Shown: piece after piece, positions 49,061 to 64,000 of the stretch
How positions within the stretch are numbered: position 1 is the first letter of the stretch
Layout: each line of letters starts with the position of its first letter
DNA from: Xestospongia bergquistia
Lineage: Eukaryota; Porifera; Demospongiae; Haplosclerida; Petrosiidae
Direction: 5' to 3'
Assembly (NCBI GenBank): GCA_963965975.1
Contig: OZ014416.1
Coordinates: 1,178,001 to 1,242,000 of the forward strand
DNA length: 64,000 nt
Translations under genes and position numbers: made by a program
The notes under the pieces: generated by a model
What the model was told of the DNA's origin: nothing
Database searches by the model: none
What the model saw: the letters and a program-made list of their open reading frames with translations, nothing else

Positions 49061-50360
49061 CATCCAATGGAGAGACAAGTTTTAAGTGACAATATTCAGT
49101 GATGCTTTCAAATTTCCTTTTAGAGCAGAGGAGATATTAATTATGATGTTGATGAGGCCAAAATTGCTTATATTGATACATAAACTGATAGAGCAATTAA
49201 CAGAACATTCCTCTCTGACTGGGACCAGTCAGATGATTACCTGATTGTATAGGCTCCCCCTTGAAAGAGTTTTGTCGAGTTCGAACGGTTTCGTCTACGG
49301 ATACCGTAATTCTAATTAAACAAACATTGCGGATTTACAAATTACAAGACAAGGAACTGACAATCTAAGTAATGACAATGATGATGAAGGAGTTTAAGGT
49401 ATTTGATGATTAAAATAGTGTACTATTTAATGTTAAGGAAAATAAAGATTAAAGAGTTCATAAGTTAATGTGTTGAGACATGGCTGCTACATAGTCTGAT
49501 AAAGAAATTACATTACTTCTAAATCTACCTTGAAATGTATATTGTATTTATATATACATTTGCTTAACTCATTAATTTGTTTTAATTGATCTAAGAAGTC
49601 AATAGATCTTATGAAATTTAGGTAGGTCTTGCAACCTCTTTGTGTATTTTACAATGAGATTTATTCAATTTTTTGGAATAATAATTACAATAAAAAATTC
49701 AAGAATTTCTATTAATTACAATTACAGTATCTGTGGGCAAAAATGTACTATTGTATTAAAATTTGAGTAGACAAACCCGGAGTAGGCGAACCTGGACGAT
49801 ACCCTTTGAAACAACATGTGGTTTCAATCGTTATATAAATACTTCATTCGTTCTGAGTTCATAGATTATAATTATAACTTACACATACATATAATTGAAA
49901 CAACATGTGGTTTCAATTGTTATATAAATACTTTATCCATTCTGAGTTCATAGATTATATAACATACACACATATACAACTACTCCATAAATATATATAC
50001 TTGAGAATGGGACTCAAATAATTATTTATAAGAAATAATATTACATTACATGTTCAGAAACTCATGCATGCATGTGTACAGGGCAGTATATCCAATTTTT
50101 CCATAGTGTGGCACATATCAATTAGTTTTCCTATGATAGTGCAAAACTTCATTGACTATAACAACCATTACTTGATACTGTGTGCACTGCAAGTTTCAGT
50201 TCCCAAAATAATTATTGGGACAAACCATTGTAAAGATAACAAGTTTAAATATCATCATTTTACAGTACATTGGAATTATAGCAATGCAAGTCCATAATGC
50301 ATAAATAGAAATACTTGTGAGCAAGTTAATATTATTTGTTTTCTTTTTTTTGTCATGTAG
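49061..50360. other. Spacer and probable promoter of small gene A
   Basis: No gene seen. A 70-base segment starting AAACAACATGTGGTTTCAAT is repeated in tandem at about 49812 and 49899, and once in unit B at about 52167. Confidence 0.55.
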
Positions 50361-50398
50361 GCACTCGTTATATTATGGTCTCCTTCATAGATCCTTAG
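50361..50398 (+). pseudogene. Extra copy of PLOD last exon (unit B)
   Basis: Acceptor (TGTCATGTAG) and all 38 coding bases ([11 protein letters not shown], stop) are kept. It could be an alternative last exon of PLOD or a dead duplicate. Confidence 0.85.
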
Positions 50399-51372
50399 GA
50401 AATCATTTTTTTCATTGGATTAACAACTAACAAAATGAAATTTTCTTTTATTAATTAAGTTAATTAATTAATTTAATTAAATGTATTGTTTTGGACTATT
50501 GTTTTGGTGTATTTCAACATTCACTATCTCTGATTCAAATTAAAGATTTTGAATTGCGAAACAATTTGCTGGAAAAATCTCCATTCCATACTGTAATTCA
50601 ATATTTTAATAATATTCACGACACGTTAATCATATTTAATAAGTTCACAACTCGTATTACTAATCTTGTTCCACAAGCACTTTGCAAAATTGTATAGTAA
50701 ATATAGAAGGTATATAATGATCAGTTATAATGTAGTTATTATATTGTATCTAGTTCCTGAACTATAAAGTGTTATATTAACTAATGTTATTGATAATCTC
50801 ACTGCAGTACAGTGGACATTAATCTATATATTTTAGTGGCTCATGACTCCTCCAGTTTATGGGACAATAAAATGAAGATTGTATTGGTGTATGATAATAC
50901 TAGTAAATATTACATTCAGCTGCACCTCTATTGTTCATAGTTCATCGTGTTTTTCATACTTATAGTTTTGTTAGCAGTATCTACAACATCAAGTCAAACT
51001 GAACTAATACTAATCATCTCTACAGTTACTTGATTTTAGAGATGTTTATAGTTACTTGTATATAGTTATAATAAGTGAACATGTAATTGATTTTCACACT
51101 TATGCTATATGAATAGTACAATAAGAGCCGTCTTTACATTATGATTCATCATCATTATTGTCACTAGTGGGAAATGACATTTGTTTTCTTTATTATACAA
51201 AATGTCAACATTTAATATCATATAAACAACTAGTTGACAGGAAAAAATGAAACATAATTGAATGGGACTGTATGAAAATATGTTATTAATTATTTATTTT
51301 TAATGACAGACTAAAATATTATAGATTATAATACAAGCTACAATGTTTTATATTATATTATATTATTATAGT

Positions 51373-51974
51373 TCATTCTACTGTGGCTGAAGTAATTGAA
51401 TTATTAACAATAGAGGATGATGGGTCAGTTAATATCTTGAATTTGATATAAGCTTCATTTACTTTAAGTTCTATATTAGCATCTGTTGGTATAGTAGCAC
51501 TATTAACAGCTATATAATGGAATGACAATAGACAATATACAGCTGTTTACTTTGAGATTTCAGTAAAAATGATTTTCACTTTTAAATGAGTCAGTGTGTT
51601 TCTCAGTTAATAAATTTTATGATCACTTTAGCAGAATAGTATGCATGGCAACAAATACAAAGGGCAAAATCCTCAGTAATAAGTATCATGCTAAGTTGTT
51701 GATAGAGAATTGATAGCATACTTAAATGTAAAATTAATACTATACCCTACTTTGGAGTGTAACTATTTGAAATATATCATTTCACTATTGACTTTCTGTA
51801 TTTACTTTATCCTATACATGGATAATTATAAATGTATAGTTACTTACCTAGTGCAGTGTTATGAGCTTTCTTCCTGCAGTAGATGAAAATACCAACAGCC
51901 AACACCAGTAATATCATCAGACATAAATCTATTACACCAATAATGATACCTCCAACAGTAATATTAATAGCCAT
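51373..51974 (-). CDS. Small single-pass membrane protein, copy B (novel)
   Basis: Exons 51848-51974 and 51373-51509 give 87 residues with the same plan as copy A: MAINITVGG, a membrane segment (VIDLCLMILLVLAVG), YCRKK, and a tail with TIPTDANIE, EAYIKFKI and TSATVE. Relative to copy A each exon is 9 bases shorter overall, always in multiples of three. The stop has changed from TAA to TGA. Many differences are synonymous (for example TCG/TCA and GAG/GAA). Reading frame, splice sites and membrane topology are thus kept, although the surrounding DNA has more indels. Function unknown. Confidence 0.72.
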
Positions 51975-52624
51975 CATCCAATGGAGAGACAAGTTTTAAG
52001 TGACAAAAACTTAATATTCAGTAATGCCTTCAAATTTCCTTGTAGAGGAGATATTAATTATGTTGATGAGACCAAAGTTGATACATAAGCTGATAGAGCA
52101 ATTAACAGAACATTTCTCTCTGAATTGGGACCAGTCAGGTGATGACCTGATTGTATAGGCACCACCTCTGAAACAACATGTGGTTTCAATTGTTATATAA
52201 GTACTTCATTCGTTCTGAGTTCATAGATTATACAACATACACACATATACAACTACTCCATAAATATATATACTTGAGAATGGGACTCAAATAATTATTT
52301 ATAAGAAATCACATTACATTACATGTTCAGAAACTCATGCATGCATGTGTACAGGGCAGTATATCCAATTTTTCCATAGTGTGGCACATATCAATTAGTT
52401 TTCCTATGATAGTGCAAAACGTCATTGACTATAACAACCATTACTTGATACTGTGTGCACTGCAAGTTTCAGTTCCCAAAATAATTATTGGGACAAACCA
52501 TTGTAAAGATAACAAGTTTAAATATCATCATTTTACAGTACATTGGAATTATAACAATGCAAGTGCATAATGCATAAATAGAAATACTTGTGATCAAGTT
52601 AAAATTATTTTTTTTGTCATGTAG

Positions 52625-52740
52625 GCACTCGTTATATTATGGTCTCCTTCATAGATCCTTAGGAAATCATTTTTTTCATTGGATTAACAACTAACAAAAT
52701 GAATTTTTCTTTTATTAATTAAGTTAATTAATAGCAATGC
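52625..52740 (+). pseudogene. Third PLOD last-exon copy with truncated flank
   Basis: The exon at 52625-52662 is again complete with an acceptor. Homology to units A and B stops near 52735, so this is the broken end of the array. Confidence 0.8.
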
Positions 52741-53180
52741 AAGTGCATAATGCATGCATCATAAGTGTATTACTAATAAACATATAAAAATAGTACAAAA
52801 AAAATATTTAATATAATTATGCAAGATTATATATACATGCAGTCATCCCTATACTATACATCTCATTTGTTTTAAATATTTTATTAACTTCTATAATCAT
52901 CACACAAAGTACAAGGTACAAGAAAGCATAAACTATAAAAGTAAACATTTTACTTTGTACTTTTTGATAACAAAACAATTATGGAAATAAAATTTACAAA
53001 GTTTATTACAAAATAGAGCAAGTCTGTTAATAATTGTTGCCTGTATTATTAACCCTCACTGTTAAAAGTAATACTTATAATGACACAGAATAATAGTTAT
53101 ATATTTAGCACATGAGAAAAATTATCATAAGAGAAAAGAAAACATTATCAAATTCAAAGGCAAAACTATTCAAAAATTGT
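52741..53180. other. AT-rich spacer before ATP13A 3' end
   Basis: No coding sequence recognised. It probably includes the 3' untranslated region of the ATPase gene. Confidence 0.55.
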
Positions 53181-61759
<8,579 letters not shown>

Positions 61760-62708
61760 ATTAAGATAATATAATTACATAGACTTTAACTTTTATTGTA
61801 GTATTTGGATATCTAGAACTAACTGTCTCGATTAGTGCTAGCTGGGTAGTGCTAGACTGCTGTAATCACCAGAAAAGATCTTTAGAAGCATCTCTGTTCA
61901 GCAACAGACATGGTGCGAAGATTTTAGCCACGCCTTTATATGGGAGGAGCAGTATATAGCCAAGTTAATTTAGGAGTCCTCAAAGTTATAGTGCGAGACT
62001 TAGTGGTCCAACTAAATATAAGGTGTTTGTGTAAATACTTACTAAGCATGATCAATGCTCCTGGTACCACGATATACATATATTCGCTTTGTTTATATTT
62101 TAATATTAATATTAACATTATGGGTAACTTAAGTTGATGAGAGTGTTACAGTAAGTGATAGGTTTGGAAAGAGTATTCCACAGGGCTGGAACGCTGCTAA
62201 TTTAAAAGTTTTATATATGATATGTGTCAGTTATTTCTAATTCACATTTTATATAGAATGTTGAGAAGACTAATTTGTCCAGCAAGAACTCCATACTTTT
62301 TGTATGTAGAAGTATAAACTGAACCAATGTAGATGGGACAATCTGATTGGTCAGTTTGAAGTTTCTAAGTAAGTATTGATCTGTATTTACTTTTTGGGCT
62401 CACTTATGAGCCCGCCCAGGGATTATGAATTTGCCTAAGACCAAACAAAACTAATTCTGTAATTGTAATCAATCTTTGTGGTAATTTTTTTTAACTATTC
62501 AATGTCAATAATTATAGTTTATTGTGACTTGACACGAATTGAAAGACATAGCTTTTGCGACCTATATTGAAACTATTATGTAAAGAGTCTAAAAAATACT
62601 ATACCGTTGCATTTGGAACTGCTGCAGTGCTGCTTGCTTAGCCACACCTCAAGGCAGTGTTACGCCCATCACGTGATGACAGAGTATCCGTGAAGAGGTG
62701 CGAGGAGA
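61760..62708. other. ATP13A 5' flank and spacer
   Basis: No gene seen. It is likely to hold the ATP13A promoter. Scattered short open frames lack family features. Confidence 0.5.
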
Positions 62709-62753
62709 ATGGAAACGCAAAAGGAAATTTCTAGAGAGAAAACGAAGCAGTTG
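62709..62753 (+). CDS. Possible first coding exon of a gene running right
   Basis: The ATG at 62709 reads METQKEISREKTKQL and is followed by a usable donor GGTATG. The upstream sequence is CpG-richer and contains CATCACGTGATG, a palindrome with an E-box core. No second exon was identified in the window. Weak call. Confidence 0.25.
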
Positions 62754-62873
62754 GTATGAAATTAATAAGTAACAGGCAGTATTCTATTAAGTTATACTTT
62801 AGATAGTAAGGTAGAACTAAGGATACAGACTTGTAAGACTATCTAAAACTTATAAAACAACAAGTGGGTGCGT

Positions 62874-63660
62874 CTATACTCTGTCCGAGTTGAGAAAGCC
62901 CCTTATTAAAAAAAAGGTGTTTTATGCATGGAATGTAAGGTGAGGTATTTCCTCGCCTGTTAGCGCTGAAGTACGTGTTAAGTGTATTCATTATTTGTTC
63001 ACGTGGATGTCATGCGAACACACCACGTTTTTCACGTGCTTGTAAACATGCCAACTGGAAAAAGATTGCGATCACAAACAAAGGAGGTTGCTGTGAATGT
63101 CTATGAATATTTCGAGGAACTTGGCAGGCGCAAACGGACTGAAGGATCTCTGAAACGAACCTGTGATGCCACAGGACTTTCACGTTCCAGTATCAATCTG
63201 ACAGTTCTGATGACGAATAATTTTAGACATTTTTAGTTTTCCTTTTTTGTCAAAAGGTTTTTTTACAAAACCATGGTGGCTTTATAGCTGCCCAAAATCG
63301 CAAAAGACGATACCTGGTTATTATTTTAATAGTAATAATTGATACAAAGGCATTTATTCGTATAATTAGAATTGTAATTTTGACTTGCCACGTGATAGTC
63401 GGCTGACTTTTCGAGGTGAAAATCGATTTTTGTTATCTGCTCGAAGGTGTGCAATTTCAAGTATGCGAAAGGTATGCCATTCAAAATGTATGGAGTTTTA
63501 TAGTTTGGTACTTTCTCGTAGCGCTAGAGAGCCAAATTTTATATATAAAATGCGCGTTTGCAAGCTGAATCGATTGGTGCAAGTCCCATGTGGATAGCAC
63601 GTAAAACGGCAAAGTTATTCACACGTCTGGGTGGCTTTTCTCAACTCAGACAGAGTATAG
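62874..63660 (+). mobile_element. 787-base TIR transposon remnant
   Basis: The terminal inverted repeats are CTATACTCTGTCCGAGTTGA at the left and, reverse-complemented, CTATACTCTGTCTGAGTTGA at the right, both continuing with GAAA and GCC. A TA dinucleotide sits at each end, as expected of Tc1/mariner-like insertion. Inside, 63048-63230 encodes GKRLRSQTKEVAVNVYEYFEE-type sequence ending KRTCDATGLSRSSINL, like the helix-turn-helix start of a DDE transposase. The catalytic part is missing, so it is non-autonomous. Confidence 0.8.
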
Positions 63661-64000
63661 TTTAGGTGGCTTTGGACATTATTTTATGTTGCTTGCATTT
63701 CTGGCGAGGAAAATCTGAAGTCTGCGAGATATTGCTTTGAAGTCTGTGTGAGCCAATGGCAACTGTTTGCTCTTTATGAATTGATTTTAGCTGCATGCAA
63801 GTTTGATGCAGAAGAAGTACATTATACAGCTATTAGCCCAGTTACATAAGCTTTCTTGTGTTGTCAGTGTTTTATTGCAGAACATCATGTAGTGAATGAC
63901 TGTTAACACTAGTTGCCTGCCAAAGTTAACCTCACTAATTATTTGCATACTGATTTAAGCTTACTGATTATATGATACCAATGTGAAGATATTTGACTCT
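63661..64000. other. Right-edge sequence, nothing recognised
   Basis: No coding, RNA or repeat feature could be supported. Confidence 0.5.

Larger units (their letters stand above)
47257..50360. repeat. PLOD-tail duplication unit A
   Basis: Begins with the genuine last exon of PLOD and includes its 3' flank, a MITE and the minus-strand small membrane-protein gene. It is homologous to 50361-52624 apart from the MITE, an extra segment near 49090-49860 and small indels. Confidence 0.85.
50361..52624. repeat. PLOD-tail duplication unit B
   Basis: About 2.26 kb from one copy of the last PLOD exon to the next, homologous to unit A and containing small gene B. Confidence 0.85.

Noticed and set aside
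50064-50297. 77-codon frame repeated at 52337-52570
   Set aside because: Identical because the whole DNA unit is duplicated. It gives no sign of protein constraint, signal or motif, and sits between two other repeated features.

Overview
The window reads as nuclear DNA of an early-branching animal. It is AT-rich, gene-dense, and has many very short introns (about 40-60 bases). The gene set is animal: a CARD-bearing caspase, lysyl hydroxylase (PLOD), a P5B ATPase, SNX25-like, DR1, CAPZB and RER1. The compact intron style, the free-standing beta-helix fragment and the tandem families of secreted or surface proteins suggest a demosponge, perhaps an Amphimedon-like species. That species assignment is inference from gene content; no marker gene settles it.

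Layout. Bases 1-18000 hold a minus-strand tandem cluster of multi-exon genes for a surface protein: signal peptide, Cys-rich module, von Willebrand A (vWA) domain and a hydrophobic tail. There are two apparently intact copies (11173-13055 and 15778-17653), one nearly intact copy (5869-7887), and at least three broken ones. They are mixed with small fold-back or MITE elements and an intronless beta-helix fragment. Bases 18000-22000 are repeat-rich spacer.

From 22000 to 47300 lies a compact housekeeping block: SNX25-like (-), DDX19 (+), a piggyBac element (-), a second DDX19 copy (+), DR1 (+), CAPZB (-), RER1 (+), a CARD caspase (-) and PLOD (+). Three gene pairs are head-to-head across 190-370 bases (SNX25-like/DDX19, CAPZB/RER1, caspase/PLOD). 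The DDX19 unit, together with the first exon of DR1, is present twice; copy 1 ends at a TTAA filled by piggyBac-like sequence, and copy 2 keeps the same TTAA empty. This is either a real duplication or two alleles joined in assembly.

From 47250 to 52740 the last exon of PLOD and its downstream sequence are repeated. Two of these units carry, on the opposite strand, a two-exon gene for a roughly 90-residue single-pass membrane protein that I do not recognise. Bases 53181-61759 hold an ATP13A-type P5B ATPase with long minisatellites and a very long GA/CT tract in its introns. The right end (61760-64000) has no certain gene but contains a 787-base terminal-inverted-repeat transposon remnant.

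The housekeeping genes do not form one pathway. They cover endosomal sorting (SNX25-like), mRNA export (DDX19), transcription repression (DR1), actin capping (CAPZB), Golgi-to-ER retrieval (RER1), apoptosis (caspase), collagen modification (PLOD) and endolysosomal cation or polyamine transport (ATP13A). All exon joins were made by eye from GT/AG sites and family knowledge.
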